The notes under the pieces are model-generated. The model had not been told where the DNA came from and searched no databases. It saw only the letters and a program-made list of their open reading frames with translations. The position numbers and the translations under genes are program-made. A stretch of DNA of 64,000 bases from Ideonella sp. (GTDB lineage Bacteria; Pseudomonadota; Gammaproteobacteria; Burkholderiales; Burkholderiaceae_C). Positions 51,240-61,296 of this stretch are shown here, piece by piece. Position 1 is the first letter of the stretch, and each line of letters starts with the position of its first letter. The DNA is taken from contig JADKIA010000027.1 in assembly GCA_016721465.1 (NCBI GenBank), forward strand, positions 526,203 to 590,202, written 5' to 3'.

Positions 51240-54200
51240 ATGACGCCGCTTCCACGCTGGTGCCAGTGGCGCACCCGGGCCGATTTCAGATCGGCCGCGG
51301 GTGTGTTGCTGGTGCTGCGTCAGGCCCCTGCGCCGCCGCCGCTCAGCCGGGGCCAACCCCCCATCGTGCCGGGCAACCCGGTCGAGGGCCCGGAGGTGCT
51401 GCTGGCCGTTTGCGACGACGCTCAGGTCGTGTTGCTGGCTGGCCACGTGGACCTGGGCACAGGCCTGCAGACGGCCTATGCGCAGATCGTCGCGGAGGAG
51501 CTCGATTGGCCGCTGTCGCAGGTCAGCGCGGTGCTGGGCGACACCGCCCGCGCACCCAACCAGGGCCCGACCATCGCCAGCACCTCGATCCAGATCCATG
51601 CACAGCCGCTGCGCCTGGCGGCGGCACAGGCGCGGGCTTGGCTGTTGGCGCAGGCTGCTGCGGCGTGGTCCGTTGCCATCGACCGACTCGCGCTGAGCAA
51701 CGCCGAGGTCGTGCACCCGGACGGGCGCCGTATGCCGGCAGGCGAGCTGCTGGCCGGCCGGCATGTCGATTTGATGCTCGACCCGCAAACGCCGGTCAAG
51801 CCGGTGGCCGACTACCGGGTGGTCGGGCAATCGGTGCCGCGCGTGGACCTGCCGGCCAAGGCCGCTGGCGCGGCGGTGTACGTGCACGACCTGCGCCGAC
51901 CCGGCATGTTGCACGGCCGCGTCGTGCGCCCGCCGTATGCCGGCATGGACGCGGGCGACTTCGTCGGCCGCAGCCTGGCCGCCGTGCACGAGGCGTCCAT
52001 CGCGCACTTGCCCGGCATCGTCAAGCTGGTGGTGCAGGGCGACTTCATCGGCATCGTCGCCCAGCGTGAAGAACAGGCTGAAGCCGCGATGCAGGCCTTG
52101 CGCGTCGATTGGCACCCCTTCACGCCGCTGCCGCGCCTGGACGATCTGGCGCAGGCGATCAGCCAGCATCCATCGACGCCGCGCGTGGTGGCCGAGCATG
52201 GTGATGTGGAGGCCACGCTGGCCAGCGTGGCGCAGCGCCTGGACCGCACCTATGTGTGGCCCTACCAGATGCACGCGTCCATTGGCCCATCGTGCGCCGT
52301 GGCCGAATGGACGACGGGCGGTCCGGGTGAACGGCGGCTCACCGTTTGGGCCGGCACGCAGAACCCGCATGTGTTGCGTGCCGACCTGGCGCAACTGACC
52401 GGCCTGGCCGACACCGCGATCGAGGTCGTGCGTCTGGAAGCCGCCGGCTGCTATGGCCGGAACGGCGCGGACGACGTGGCCGCCGATGCGGCCTTGCTGG
52501 CCCGCGCGGCCGGCGCCCCGGTTCGCGTGCAACTCAGCCGCGAGCAGGAGCACGCCTGGGAGCCCAAAGGCGCCGCCCAGCTGATGCAGGTGCGTGGCGG
52601 ATTGAACGACGATGGCTCGGCCGCCGCCTGCGATTTCCAGACCAGCTACCCGAGCAATGGCGCACCCACCTTGGCCTTGCTGCTCACTGGCACCATCGAG
52701 CCAGTGGCGCAGGCCTTCGAGATGGGCGATCGCACCGCGGTGCCGCCTTATGGCTATGGCCACCAGCGCGTCACCGTCCACGACATGGCGCCGATCCTGC
52801 GCGCGTCATGGCTGCGCGGCGTGTCGGCCTTGCCCAATTCGTTCGCGCATGAGAGCTACATCGACGAACTGGCCACGGCGGCCGGGGTCGATCCGGTGGA
52901 CTATCGCCTGCGCCACCTGTTGGACGAACGCGCCGCCGAGCTCGTGCGCGCCACCGCTGCCAAGGCCGCCTGGCGGCCGCACACCGTGCCGCAGCAGCAA
53001 GGCGCGAAGTCGGGGGCGGATGGCGACTGGCTGCAGGGCCAGGGCTTTGCCTATGCGCGCTACGTGCACAGCAAGTTCCCCGGCTTCGGTGCGGCCTGGG
53101 CGGCCTGGGTGGCCGATGTGGAGGTGAACCGCCAGACCGGCGAGGTGCATGTCAGCCGCGTGGTGGTGGGCCACGATGCAGGCTTGATGGTGAACCCGGC
53201 GGGCGTGCAGCAACAGGTGCATGGCAACGTGCTGCAGACCACCAGCCGCGCGCTGAAGGAGCGCGTGCAGGTGGACCCCGAAACGCGTGCGGTCACCAGC
53301 CGCGAATGGGGCACCTACCCGATCCTCGGCTTCCGCGAGGTGCCGGTGGTGGAGGTGATGCTGATGCCGCGCCCCGGCGAGCCGGCCATGGGGGTGGGTG
53401 AGTCCGCCTCGGTGCCCGGCACGGCGGCCATTGCCAATGCCATCTTTGACGCCACGGGGGTGCGCTTTCGCAACCCGCCCTTCACGCCGGAGGTGGTGCG
53501 CGCAGCGATCAACCCCTTGCCGGCGCCGGAGCCAGAGCAAGGCACCCGCTCAGCGATCAGTCTGCCGACCGGGCCCGTGGTCTCCAGCGATCCACAGCGC
53601 AGCCGCAAGCGCCCCTGGGCCGTCGCCGCAGCGCTGGCCGGTGGTCTGATCGGGCTGGGCGCGGCCGCCGTGGGCTGGCGGCCTGCCATCGCGCCGGTCA
53701 ACGCGTCGGCGGCAGGCCTGCACAGCGCCGAGACGTTGGAGCGTGGCCGTCAACTGGCCGCGCTGGGCAACTGCGTCCACTGCCACACGGCGCCGGGTGG
53801 CGCACCAAACGCCGGTGGGCGGGCCATGGTGACGCCCTTCGGCACCATCCACAGCACCAACCTCACGCCCGATGCGGACACCGGCATCGGGCGCTGGTCC
53901 TTCAGCGCCTTCCAGCGCGCGATGCGCGAGGGCGTGTCGCGCGACGGCCGGCATCTCTATCCGGCCTTCCCCTACACCGCCTTCAGCCGGACCACCGATG
54001 AAGACCTGCAGGCCCTGTATGCGCACCTGATGTCGCAGCCTGCGCTGAGCGCCGAGACGCCCGCCAACGAAATGCGCTTTCCATTCAACCAGCGCCCCTT
54101 GATGGGGCTTTGGAATGCGCTGAACCTGCAGGTGGGGCCGACGCCCGCCGTGGCCGCGCGCAGCGCGCAATGGAACCGCGGCGCCTACCTGGTCAACGGG

Positions 54201-54890
54201 CTGGGCCATTGCACCGCCTGCCACACACCGCGCGATGCGCTGGGCGCGGAGCAGTCGGCCCACGCCTACCTCACCGGCGCGGCCGTCCAGGGTTGGGACG
54301 CTCCCGCCCTTGGCGCCTTGAGTCGTTCGCCCGTGCCCTGGACCGAGGACGCGCTGCTGCGCTACCTGCGGCAAGGCCACAGTGCCGAACACGGCATCGC
54401 GGGGGGCTCGATGGCGCCGGTCGTGCGTGGCCTGGCCACGCTGCCAGAGAGCGATGTGCGGGCGATGGCGCACTACCTGATGAGCCTGCAGGCGCCGCTG
54501 CGCACTCGCCTGTCCGCCGAGGTGCTGCTGGCCCGGAGCCAGGCACAGGCGGCGGTGCTGCGCGGCCCGGCCCAGCGACTGTTCGAAGGTGCTTGCGGCG
54601 CCTGCCATCACGAGGGCGACGGCCCGCAGGTGCTGGGCCTGAACCTGCCGCTGGCGCTGAATGGCAACCTGCATGCCGAGCGGCCGGACAACCTGCTGCG
54701 TACCATCCTCGACGGCATCCCCGAGCCGGCCTTCACGGCCATCGGCCACATGCCAGCGTTCCGTCATGCGTTGGACGATCGACAGCTGGCCGAGCTGGTG
54801 GCGCACCTGCGCCAGCGATTCGCGCCCGACCAAGCGGCCTGGACCGACCTGCCGGCGGCTGTGGCCAGGGCCCGCGCGGCGGTGCATTGA
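51240..54890 (+). CDS. nicB: NicB-type molybdopterin/trihaem cytochrome c subunit of nicotinate dehydrogenase-like hydroxylase
   Basis: A protein of 1216 residues. Residues 50-780 are the molybdopterin part (HVDLGTGLQTAYAQIVAEEL near 68-87 and, near the C-terminal end of the domain, MGVGESASVPGTAAIANAI, where the Glu is catalytic). A membrane helix (AVAAALAGGLIGLGAAAVGW, about 788-808) joins it to three cytochrome c domains with CVHCH near 845, CTACH near 990 and CGACH near 1118. The cytoplasmic hydroxylase domain and periplasmic haems across one helix would hand electrons to a periplasmic cytochrome. The length and trihaem end match NicB. Isoquinoline or other N-heterocycle oxidoreductases are alternatives, but nicotinamidase and reductase neighbours favour nicotinate. 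Confidence 0.85.
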   Translation: MTPLPRWCQWRTRADFRSAAGVLLVLRQAPAPPPLSRGQPPIVPGNPVEGPEVLLAVCDDAQVVLLAGHVDLGTGLQTAYAQIVAEELDWPLSQVSAVLGDTARAPNQGPTIASTSIQIHAQPLRLAAAQARAWLLAQAAAAWSVAIDRLALSNAEVVHPDGRRMPAGELLAGRHVDLMLDPQTPVKPVADYRVVGQSVPRVDLPAKAAGAAVYVHDLRRPGMLHGRVVRPPYAGMDAGDFVGRSLAAVHEASIAHLPGIVKLVVQGDFIGIVAQREEQAEAAMQALRVDWHPFTPLPRLDDLAQAISQHPSTPRVVAEHGDVEATLASVAQRLDRTYVWPYQMHASIGPSCAVAEWTTGGPGERRLTVWAGTQNPHVLRADLAQLTGLADTAIEVVRLEAAGCYGRNGADDVAADAALLARAAGAPVRVQLSREQEHAWEPKGAAQLMQVRGGLNDDGSAAACDFQTSYPSNGAPTLALLLTGTIEPVAQAFEMGDRTAVPPYGYGHQRVTVHDMAPILRASWLRGVSALPNSFAHESYIDELATAAGVDPVDYRLRHLLDERAAELVRATAAKAAWRPHTVPQQQGAKSGADGDWLQGQGFAYARYVHSKFPGFGAAWAAWVADVEVNRQTGEVHVSRVVVGHDAGLMVNPAGVQQQVHGNVLQTTSRALKERVQVDPETRAVTSREWGTYPILGFREVPVVEVMLMPRPGEPAMGVGESASVPGTAAIANAIFDATGVRFRNPPFTPEVVRAAINPLPAPEPEQGTRSAISLPTGPVVSSDPQRSRKRPWAVAAALAGGLIGLGAAAVGWRPAIAPVNASAAGLHSAETLERGRQLAALGNCVHCHTAPGGAPNAGGRAMVTPFGTIHSTNLTPDADTGIGRWSFSAFQRAMREGVSRDGRHLYPAFPYTAFSRTTDEDLQALYAHLMSQPALSAETPANEMRFPFNQRPLMGLWNALNLQVGPTPAVAARSAQWNRGAYLVNGLGHCTACHTPRDALGAEQSAHAYLTGAAVQGWDAPALGALSRSPVPWTEDALLRYLRQGHSAEHGIAGGSMAPVVRGLATLPESDVRAMAHYLMSLQAPLRTRLSAEVLLARSQAQAAVLRGPAQRLFEGACGACHHEGDGPQVLGLNLPLALNGNLHAERPDNLLRTILDGIPEPAFTAIGHMPAFRHALDDRQLAELVAHLRQRFAPDQAAWTDLPAAVARARAAVH

Positions 54891-54912
54891 GTCGGCGAAC
54901 CGGGGTCTGAGG

Positions 54913-55809
54913 ATGTCTGCTTCCGCGAAAGGCCTGTGGCTGGGCGTGGCGGCGATGGCCATGTTTGGCTTGACCCTGCCGATGACGCAGCTCGCCATCG
55001 GCACGACCGACGCGCCGCGCCTGTCGCCCTGGTTCGTCACCTTCGGGCGTGGCGTGGTGGCGGCCGGGTTGTCGACGGTGCTGTTGCTGGCCACGCGTTC
55101 GCCTTGGCCGCAGCGCCCGCATTGGGGGCCATTGGCCATCGCTGCCGTGGGCAATGCCATCGCCTACCCCTTGCTGCTGGCCTGGGCGCTGCGCTCCGTG
55201 CCCACCGCACACGCCGCCGTGGTCACGGCCCTGGCGCCGCTGATGACGGCCGTGGTGGCGGCGCTGGTGATGCGGCAGCGCGTGGGGCCCCTGTTCTGGG
55301 CCTGCGCCGTGGCGGGCTGCGGCCTGGTGGTGGCGTTTTCGCTGTGGCGGGCACAGCAGGCTGGACATGGCTTCGCGCTGGTGGCGGAGGATGGCTGGCT
55401 GGCCATCGCGGTTCTGGCCGCCTCGGTGGGCTATGTGTTCGGCGCGCGTGTCACGCCCGCGCTGGGCGCCGAGCGAACGATCTGCTGGGTGACGTTGGTG
55501 GCCTTGCCGGTGACCTTGCCAGGCGCATTGCTGAACTGGCCCACGCAGGCGCCAGAGCCCGTGGCCTTGGCGGGATTTGCCTACGTCAGCCTGTTCTCGA
55601 TGTGGGCCGCGTTCTTTGCGTGGTATCGCGCATTGGCCCTGGGCGACGCGGTGCGCGTCAGCCAGGTGCAACTGCTGCAGCCCTTCTTCGCGATGGCCTT
55701 TGCCTGGCCACTGCGCGGTGAACGCATCGAGCTGGCCAGCCTGGGCTTTGCGGCGGCGGTGATGGTGACGGTGTGGCTGGGCCGGCGCAGCTCGGCGCCG
55801 TCCCGCTGA
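54913..55809 (+). CDS. EamA/DMT-family transporter
   Basis: A protein of 298 residues with ten predicted membrane helices in two EamA repeats (residues 8-135 and 150-290). It ends with the VSQVQLLQPFFAMAFAWPLRGE segment typical of the family. It starts 22 bases after nicB, so it could be co-transcribed as an exporter of a pathway intermediate, but DMT transporters are common and the link is weak. The next gene is convergent. Confidence 0.88.
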   Translation: MSASAKGLWLGVAAMAMFGLTLPMTQLAIGTTDAPRLSPWFVTFGRGVVAAGLSTVLLLATRSPWPQRPHWGPLAIAAVGNAIAYPLLLAWALRSVPTAHAAVVTALAPLMTAVVAALVMRQRVGPLFWACAVAGCGLVVAFSLWRAQQAGHGFALVAEDGWLAIAVLAASVGYVFGARVTPALGAERTICWVTLVALPVTLPGALLNWPTQAPEPVALAGFAYVSLFSMWAAFFAWYRALALGDAVRVSQVQLLQPFFAMAFAWPLRGERIELASLGFAAAVMVTVWLGRRSSAPSR

Positions 55810-55864
55810 GGCCCTCTGTGGCGTCGGCTGCGATCTCGCCGCAGGCCGGCCGAGGTGCCTGGCG

Positions 55865-56767
55865 TCAGCGCAGCCAGGCCAGCGCGCCCAGCGCCGCCGG
55901 CAGGCCCACCATGGCCAGCAGCGTGGACACCGTCACCAGCCCGGCCACGTAGGCCCCATGCCCGCCCATGCGCACCGCCAGCACGTAGGCGCTGCCCGCG
56001 GTGGGCATCGCCGCGAAGGCCACGATCACCGCCTGCTGCAAGGGTGGCAGACGCAGCGCGAGCACCAGCGCAATCGCGGTCATCGGCAGCGCGGCATGGC
56101 GGATGGCCAGGAACCCGACGGCCAGCCAGGGCGCCTCGCGCAGCGCGCCGAAGCGCAGGCCGGAGCCCACCGCCATCAGGCCCAGCGGCAGTGCGGCCAT
56201 ACCCATGCGCGACAGCGTCACCGTCGCCAGGTCCGGCAGCTTCAGACCCGCCAGGTTGGTCAGCAAGCCCGCCAGGGTGGCCAGGATCAGCGGGTTGCGT
56301 GCCAATTCACCCAGCAGGCCCTTGTCGCCGTGGCGCGCCAGGGGCAGCACCGCCGCCACATTGACCACCGGCACGCACACCGACACCAGCAAGGCGAGCC
56401 AGGCCAGGCCCTGCGCACCGGCCAGGCGCTCGGCCAGCGCCAGCGCCACGTAGGAATTGAAGCGGAATGCGGTTTGTGCGCCGGAGGCATGCATCAGCGG
56501 GTCCACACCGGGCGCCAGTCGCAATGCGTAGGCCAGGGCCACGCCCACCGCCGAAATGGCCAGTCCCAGGCCCCCCAGCTGGACCAGCGTGTCCAACTGC
56601 ATCGGCTGGCGCACGATGGAAATGAACAACAGCGCCGGGAACAGCACAAAGTAAACGAGCCGCTCGGCCCCATCCCAGACCGTGCGGTTCAGCCCCGTGT
56701 GGTTGCAGATGGCATAGCCCATCAGGATCAGGGCGAAGTCGGGCAGCAGCAGCAACAGGTCGGGCAT
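55865..56767 (-). CDS. AEC-family transporter (auxin efflux carrier fold)
   Basis: A protein of 300 residues with about ten membrane helices in two inverted halves. The pattern DFALILMGYAICNHTGLNRTVWDGAERLVYFVLFPALLF at 10-48 and the C-terminal AAMPTAGSAYVLAVRMGG at 252-269 are typical of AEC carriers of malate, malonate or unknown organic acids. The gene is alone on the minus strand, convergent with the EamA gene and divergent from the chalcone-isomerase-like gene. Confidence 0.9.
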   Translation of the reverse strand: MPDLLLLLPDFALILMGYAICNHTGLNRTVWDGAERLVYFVLFPALLFISIVRQPMQLDTLVQLGGLGLAISAVGVALAYALRLAPGVDPLMHASGAQTAFRFNSYVALALAERLAGAQGLAWLALLVSVCVPVVNVAAVLPLARHGDKGLLGELARNPLILATLAGLLTNLAGLKLPDLATVTLSRMGMAALPLGLMAVGSGLRFGALREAPWLAVGFLAIRHAALPMTAIALVLALRLPPLQQAVIVAFAAMPTAGSAYVLAVRMGGHGAYVAGLVTVSTLLAMVGLPAALGALAWLR

Positions 56768-56889
56768 GCGCGGGAGTGTGCCAGTGCCGGGCGGCGCGGC
56801 TCATCACCCGCGCTTGCGGGGTCGTGTCGGCCAGAAGCCGGCTTGCTGCGTTGTGCACCTCGTCCATCACCACCGAGAGCCTCAGCACG

Positions 56890-57489
56890 ATGAACCCAAC
56901 GCGCCGCATTGCCCTGCTCAGCCTGCTGCTGGCGCTCGCAGCCCCCGTGGCCCAGGCCGGTGATTCGGCCACCGAGATCTCGGGGGTGCGCTTCGAGCCC
57001 AAGCTGCAACTGGGCGGCCAGGCCCTGGTGCTCAATGGTGTCGGCCTGCGCGCCCGATCCATCCTGAAGGGCTATGCAGCAGGCTTGTACCTGGGCCACC
57101 GCGCGGGTGCCGTCCTGCAGGTGCTGGCGCAAGACGGCCCTAAGCGCCTGCAGATGCGCATGTTGCTGGACGTGCCTGTGGCGGAGTTCGTCAAGGCCTT
57201 CCACAAGGGCGTGGACCGCAACACCCCGGAAGACCAGCATGCTGCGCTGGCCGAGCGCATGGGCCAGTTCGATGCGCAGATCCAGCCACTGGGCAAGGTT
57301 CGCTCGGGCGACACAGTGAACCTGGACTACCTGCCCAGCCAGGGCATGCTGATGTCGCACAATGGCCGCGTCATCGGCGCACCCATTCCGGGGGCCGACT
57401 TCTACAGCGCCATCCTGCTGATCTTCATCGGCGACAAGCCGGTGGACGACAAGCTCAAGCTGGGGTTGCTGGGCCAGGCAGCGGGCTGA
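56890..57489 (+). CDS. Chalcone-isomerase-like periplasmic protein
   Basis: A protein of 199 residues with a Sec signal (RRIALLSLLLALAAPVAQAG). The mature part has FEPKLQLGGQALVLNGVGLRARSILKGYAAGLYLGHRA, MRMLLDVPVAEFVKAFHKGVDRN and HNGRVIGAPIPGADFYSAILLIFIGDKPVDDKLKLGLLG. These are the marks of the bacterial chalcone-isomerase-like family. Bacterial members are not known to make flavonoids; some bind haem or fatty acids. It is a stand-alone gene. The fold is shared with plant fatty-acid-binding proteins, so a lipid ligand is possible. Confidence 0.85.
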   Translation: MNPTRRIALLSLLLALAAPVAQAGDSATEISGVRFEPKLQLGGQALVLNGVGLRARSILKGYAAGLYLGHRAGAVLQVLAQDGPKRLQMRMLLDVPVAEFVKAFHKGVDRNTPEDQHAALAERMGQFDAQIQPLGKVRSGDTVNLDYLPSQGMLMSHNGRVIGAPIPGADFYSAILLIFIGDKPVDDKLKLGLLGQAAG

Positions 57490-57601
57490 CGTGCCGGCCG
57501 CTGGGGTGACCGCCGCGGCCACTGCGATGACGCAAGGCGGCGCTGGCACGGGCGGGCACAATGGCCCGGCCGTTTGCACGATTCCGCTGGAGACCATCGC
57601 C

Positions 57602-58570
57602 ATGAAGCAACTCACGACCCGTCTGGCCACCTTGCTGCTCGCCGCGGCACCGCTGGCTGCGTTCGCCCAGGCCTACCCCACCAAGCCCGTTCGGCTGGTG
57701 GTGCCCTTCGCCCCCGGTGGCACCACCGACATCGTGGCCCGCGTGGTGTCCGAGAAGATTTCGCTGGCGTTGGGCCAGCCCATGATCGTCGAGAACAAGG
57801 CCGGCGGCGGCGGCTCGGTGGGCGCCACCGAGACGGCACGTTCCGCGCCGGACGGCTATTCGCTGGGCATGGCCACCGTCTCCACCACGGCGGCCAACCC
57901 GGCCATCAACCCCAAGCTGGCCTACAACCCGCTGACCGATTTCACGCCCATCATCAACGTGGCGGCCACGCCCAACGTGATCGCGGTGCACCCGTCATTC
58001 CCGGCGCGCGACTACAAGGGCTTCGTGGCCGAGTTGAAGAAGTACCCGGGCAAGTACAGCTATTCCAGTTCCGGCACCGGTGGCATCGGCCACCTGCAGA
58101 TGGAGTTGTACAAGAACCTGTCGGGCACCTTCGTTGCGCACATTCCCTACCGCGGTGCCGGCCCGGCACTCAATGACACCGTGGCTGGCCAGGTGGCCAT
58201 CATCTTCGACAACATGCCCTCGGCGCTGCCCTTCATCAAGGACGGCCGCCTGATTCCCATCGTCGTGGCGGCGCCGCAGCGCCTGTCCCAGCTGCCCAAC
58301 GTGCCCACCTTCAAGGAGGTGGGTCTGGAGCCGGTGAACCGCATGGCCTACTACGGCATCTACGGCCCCAAGGGCCTGTCCAAAGAGGTGGTGGACAAGG
58401 TGCACGACGCGGTGAAGAGGACCGTGGCCCTGCCCGATGTGAAGAAGCGCATCGAGGACACCGGCTCGCTGATCGTGGCCAACACGCCGGCCGAATTCAC
58501 CGCCCAGATCAAGGCCGAGTTCGAGGTCTACAAGAAGGTGGTCGACGGGCAGAAGCTCAAGCTCGACTGA
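57602..58570 (+). CDS. TctC-type tripartite tricarboxylate receptor, copy 1
   Basis: A protein of 322 residues with a signal peptide ending AFAQA. AYPTKPVRLVVPFAPGGTTDIVARVVSEKISLALGQPMIVENKAGGGGSVGA is the family signature; later KPLSYNPLTDFTPI-like and MAYYGIYGPKGLSKEVVDKVHDAVK segments follow. Such Bug receptors bind carboxylates. No tctA or tctB genes lie nearby, as is common for the many orphan copies in Burkholderiales. Ligand unknown. Confidence 0.92.
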   Translation: MKQLTTRLATLLLAAAPLAAFAQAYPTKPVRLVVPFAPGGTTDIVARVVSEKISLALGQPMIVENKAGGGGSVGATETARSAPDGYSLGMATVSTTAANPAINPKLAYNPLTDFTPIINVAATPNVIAVHPSFPARDYKGFVAELKKYPGKYSYSSSGTGGIGHLQMELYKNLSGTFVAHIPYRGAGPALNDTVAGQVAIIFDNMPSALPFIKDGRLIPIVVAAPQRLSQLPNVPTFKEVGLEPVNRMAYYGIYGPKGLSKEVVDKVHDAVKRTVALPDVKKRIEDTGSLIVANTPAEFTAQIKAEFEVYKKVVDGQKLKLD

Positions 58571-58593
58571 AGCTCGGCAGGGGCTTCGCCGCG

Positions 58594-59535
58594 ATGCCCG
58601 CAGGCCCGCTGCCCGCCGCGCCGGATACTCGCCCGCCGCTGCCCGCTGCCAGCGCCGCGGGCATCGACCGGTTTGTCGATGCGCTGTGGCTCGAAGACGG
58701 CCTGGCGCGGCTCACCCTCGAAGCCTACCGGCGCGACCTGCGCCTGTATGCGCAGTGGTTGGCCCACACGACCGGCCACGCGCTGGACCAGACCACCGAG
58801 CCCGATCTGCTGGGCTACATGGCCCACCGCCACGGGCTCACCCGGGCCACCACCGCCAATCGGCGGCTCACGGTGTTCAAGCGTTATTTTCGCTGGGCCT
58901 TGCGCGAGCACCTGGTCCGTGCCGACCCCACGCTGCGCCTGGGCAGCGCACGGCAGGCGCTGCGCGTGCCCAAGACCTTGTCCGAAGCCCAGGTGGAAGC
59001 CCTGCTCACGGCGCCGGATGTGACCGAGCCGCTGGGCCTGCGCGACCGCGCCATGCTCGAGCTGATGTACGCCAGCGGGCTACGAGTGAGTGAACTCGTG
59101 GACCTGAAGACCGTTCGCGTGGGCCTGAGCGAGGGTGTGTTGCGGGTGGTCGGCAAGGGCGCAAAGGAACGCCTGGTGCCCTTCGGAGGTGAAGCGCAGG
59201 ACTGGATCGAACGCTACCTGGCCGATGCCCGCGCCGCGATCCTCAAGGGCCAGCGCAGCGATGCCTTGTTCGTCACCGCCCGCGGTGGGCCGATGACACG
59301 GCAGATGTTCTGGATCCTGGTCAAGCGGCATGCGGGCACGGCGGGCATCCAGGTGCCGCTGTCGCCCCACACGTTGCGCCACGCCTTCGCAACGCACCTG
59401 CTCAACCATGGCGCCGACTTGCGCGCGGTGCAGATGCTGCTGGGGCATGCCGACATCTCCACGACCACGATCTACACGCACGTGGCGCGGGAGCGGTTGA
59501 AGTCCCTGCATGCCAAGCACCATCCCCGCGGCTGA
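58594..59535 (+). CDS. xerD: Tyrosine recombinase XerD
   Basis: A protein of 313 residues. The N-terminal SAM-like DNA-binding domain is at 22-110 and the catalytic domain at 125-300. The active residues are Arg164 (SGLRVSEL), Lys188 (VGKGAKER), His259 and Arg262 (PHTLRHAFATHL), His285 (LGHADIS) and the nucleophile Tyr294 (TIYTHVA). The length and the RHAFATHLLNHGADLRAVQMLLGHADISTTTIYTHV tail fit XerD, which with XerC resolves chromosome dimers at dif. It follows the TctC gene after 23 bases but is a core gene, not part of a mobile element. Confidence 0.93.
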   Translation: MPAGPLPAAPDTRPPLPAASAAGIDRFVDALWLEDGLARLTLEAYRRDLRLYAQWLAHTTGHALDQTTEPDLLGYMAHRHGLTRATTANRRLTVFKRYFRWALREHLVRADPTLRLGSARQALRVPKTLSEAQVEALLTAPDVTEPLGLRDRAMLELMYASGLRVSELVDLKTVRVGLSEGVLRVVGKGAKERLVPFGGEAQDWIERYLADARAAILKGQRSDALFVTARGGPMTRQMFWILVKRHAGTAGIQVPLSPHTLRHAFATHLLNHGADLRAVQMLLGHADISTTTIYTHVARERLKSLHAKHHPRG

Positions 59536-59652
59536 CCGGCGCGACCGTGATCCGCCCAGCGGGCGACCATAGGGGTTCAGGCCGATGCCGTGGCGAGCCG
59601 GGCCGCCCAGAATGTCCCGCAGTCTCACCCACTTCGCGCTGGAGCACTTGCC

Positions 59653-60642
59653 ATGACCATGTCCCCCAAGCTTCCCCGTCGGTCTGTGTGCGCGGCTGCG
59701 CTGGCGCTGGTGGTGGTCGGCAGCGCCTGGGGTCAGGCCTGGCCCACTCGGCCCATCACCCTGGTGGTGCCGTTTGCCGCCGGTGGCCCCACCGACATCG
59801 TCGCCCGCGCGCTGAGTGTGCCCATGGGCAAGGCGCTGGGGCAGACGGTGATCATCGAGAACAAAGTGGGTGCCGGTGGCACGGTGGCCGCCACGCTGGT
59901 GTCGCGTGCCAATCCCGATGGCTACACCTTCCTGATCCACCACAACGGCATGGCCACTGCGCCGGCTCTGTACCGCAAGCTGGCCTACAACCCGCTCACC
60001 GATTTCGAGTACGTGAGCCAGGTGATCGACGTGCCCATGACCCTGGTGGCCCGCAAGGACCTGCCCGCCAAGACCTTGCCCGAATTGCTCAGTTACCTGA
60101 AGGCCCATGGCGACAAGGTCAACCTGGCGCATGCCGGACTGGGCGCCGTCTCGCACCTGTGCGGCATGGTGTTTCGTCAGGCCGTGGGCGTGGACTTGAC
60201 CACCGTGCCCTACTCGGGCACTGGCCCGGCGATGGCCGCGCTGCTGGGCGGCCAGGTCGATCTGCTGTGCGACCAGACCACGCAGACGGTGCCGCAGATC
60301 AAGGCCGGCGCGGTGCGCTTCTATGGCGTCACCACCGCCCAGCGCATCAAGGCCTTGCCCGACGCCCCGACGCTGGCCGAGCAAGGCCTCAAAGGCTTCG
60401 AGGTCATGGTCTGGCACGGCATCTATGCGCCCAAGGGCACGCCGCGTGAGGCGCTGGACAAGATGAACTCGGCGCTGCGCACGGCGTTGAAGGATCCCAC
60501 CGTGACGACCCGCATGGCCGAACTCGGCGCCGAGCAGGTGCCCGAGAGCAAGCTCACGGCCGACGGCCTGCGCAGCTGGCTGAAGCAGGAGATCGAGCGC
60601 TGGGGCCCGGTGATCCGTTCGGCCGGTGTGTACGCGGATTGA
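59653..60642 (+). CDS. TctC-type tripartite tricarboxylate receptor, copy 2
   Basis: A protein of 329 residues; the ATG at 59653 is preferred because GGAG lies 9 bases upstream and a signal peptide (KLPRRSVCAAALALVVVGSAWG) follows. AWPTRPITLVVPFAAGGPTDIVARALSVPMGKALGQTVIIENKVGAGGTVAA is the Bug family signature. It is similar to the copy at 57602-58570 by about 40-45% by eye and lies on the other side of xerD. Orphan receptor; ligand unknown. Confidence 0.92.
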   Translation: MTMSPKLPRRSVCAAALALVVVGSAWGQAWPTRPITLVVPFAAGGPTDIVARALSVPMGKALGQTVIIENKVGAGGTVAATLVSRANPDGYTFLIHHNGMATAPALYRKLAYNPLTDFEYVSQVIDVPMTLVARKDLPAKTLPELLSYLKAHGDKVNLAHAGLGAVSHLCGMVFRQAVGVDLTTVPYSGTGPAMAALLGGQVDLLCDQTTQTVPQIKAGAVRFYGVTTAQRIKALPDAPTLAEQGLKGFEVMVWHGIYAPKGTPREALDKMNSALRTALKDPTVTTRMAELGAEQVPESKLTADGLRSWLKQEIERWGPVIRSAGVYAD

Positions 60643-60662
60643 GGGTTTGGTGCTGGTGCAGG

Positions 60663-61193
60663 CTAACCGCCGGTCTCCAGCCAGGCCAGTTCGCCCTCGG
60701 TGAATCCTGCCGCTTTGCGGGCCGCCAGGTTGAACGGCGGACGCAGCCGCGGTGCGGCGTATTGCTGCACCAATTGCGGATAGAGCGTGGCGGCGTCCAG
60801 ACCGTCGCGGCGGCACAGCCAGTGGTACCAGTGGTTGCCGATGGCCACGTGGCCGATCTCCTCGCGCAGGATCACGTCGAGGATTTCCACCGCCCGGGCA
60901 TCGCCGGCGCGTTGCAGCTTGGCCTGCAGCGGCGGCGTGGCGTCCAGGCCGCGGGCTTCCAAGGTCCGCGGCACCAGGGCCATGCGGGCGACGATGTCGT
61001 GCTTCGTGCGCTCGGCCATGGCCCACAGCCCGTCGTGCGCGTCGAAGTCGCCGTAGGCATGGCCCAGGCTGTGCAGGTGCTCGCTCAGCAGCGTGAAGTG
61101 CAGCGCTTCCTCGGACGCCACGCGCAGCCAGTCGCTGTAGTAGTCGGCGGGCATGCCGGCAAACCGCCACACCGCGTCCAAGGCCAGGTTGAT
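60663..61193 (-). pseudogene. DUF455 ferritin-like protein, 5' end lost to a mobile element
   Basis: The frame codes for the C-terminal 177 or so residues of a DUF455 protein: NLALDAVWRFAGMPADYYSDWLRVASEEALHF, then GDFDAHDGLWAMAERTKHDIVARMALVPRTLEARGLDATP and EEIGHVAIGNHWYHWL, with the E and H residues of a ferritin-like metal site. Intact members have about 90-100 more residues upstream, which include further helices of the bundle. Homology stops near 61193; the frame remains open to about 61406 but those codons are unrelated. The break coincides with the edge of the IS91-like remnant. It is probably not functional. Confidence 0.8.
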
Positions 61194-61296
61194 GGTTTTT
61201 AACGAAGATCGAACTTCGCGGCCGACGCAGAAGGCCGTTGCGCAGCGGGGTGGAGACGTTCGAGGGTGGCCGACGAACAGACCCGATTGTTTAGGG

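Noticed and set aside
58594..59535. The tyrosine recombinase as a phage or island integrase
   Set aside because: Its length and C-terminal motif are those of housekeeping XerD, and no tRNA or att site lies beside it.
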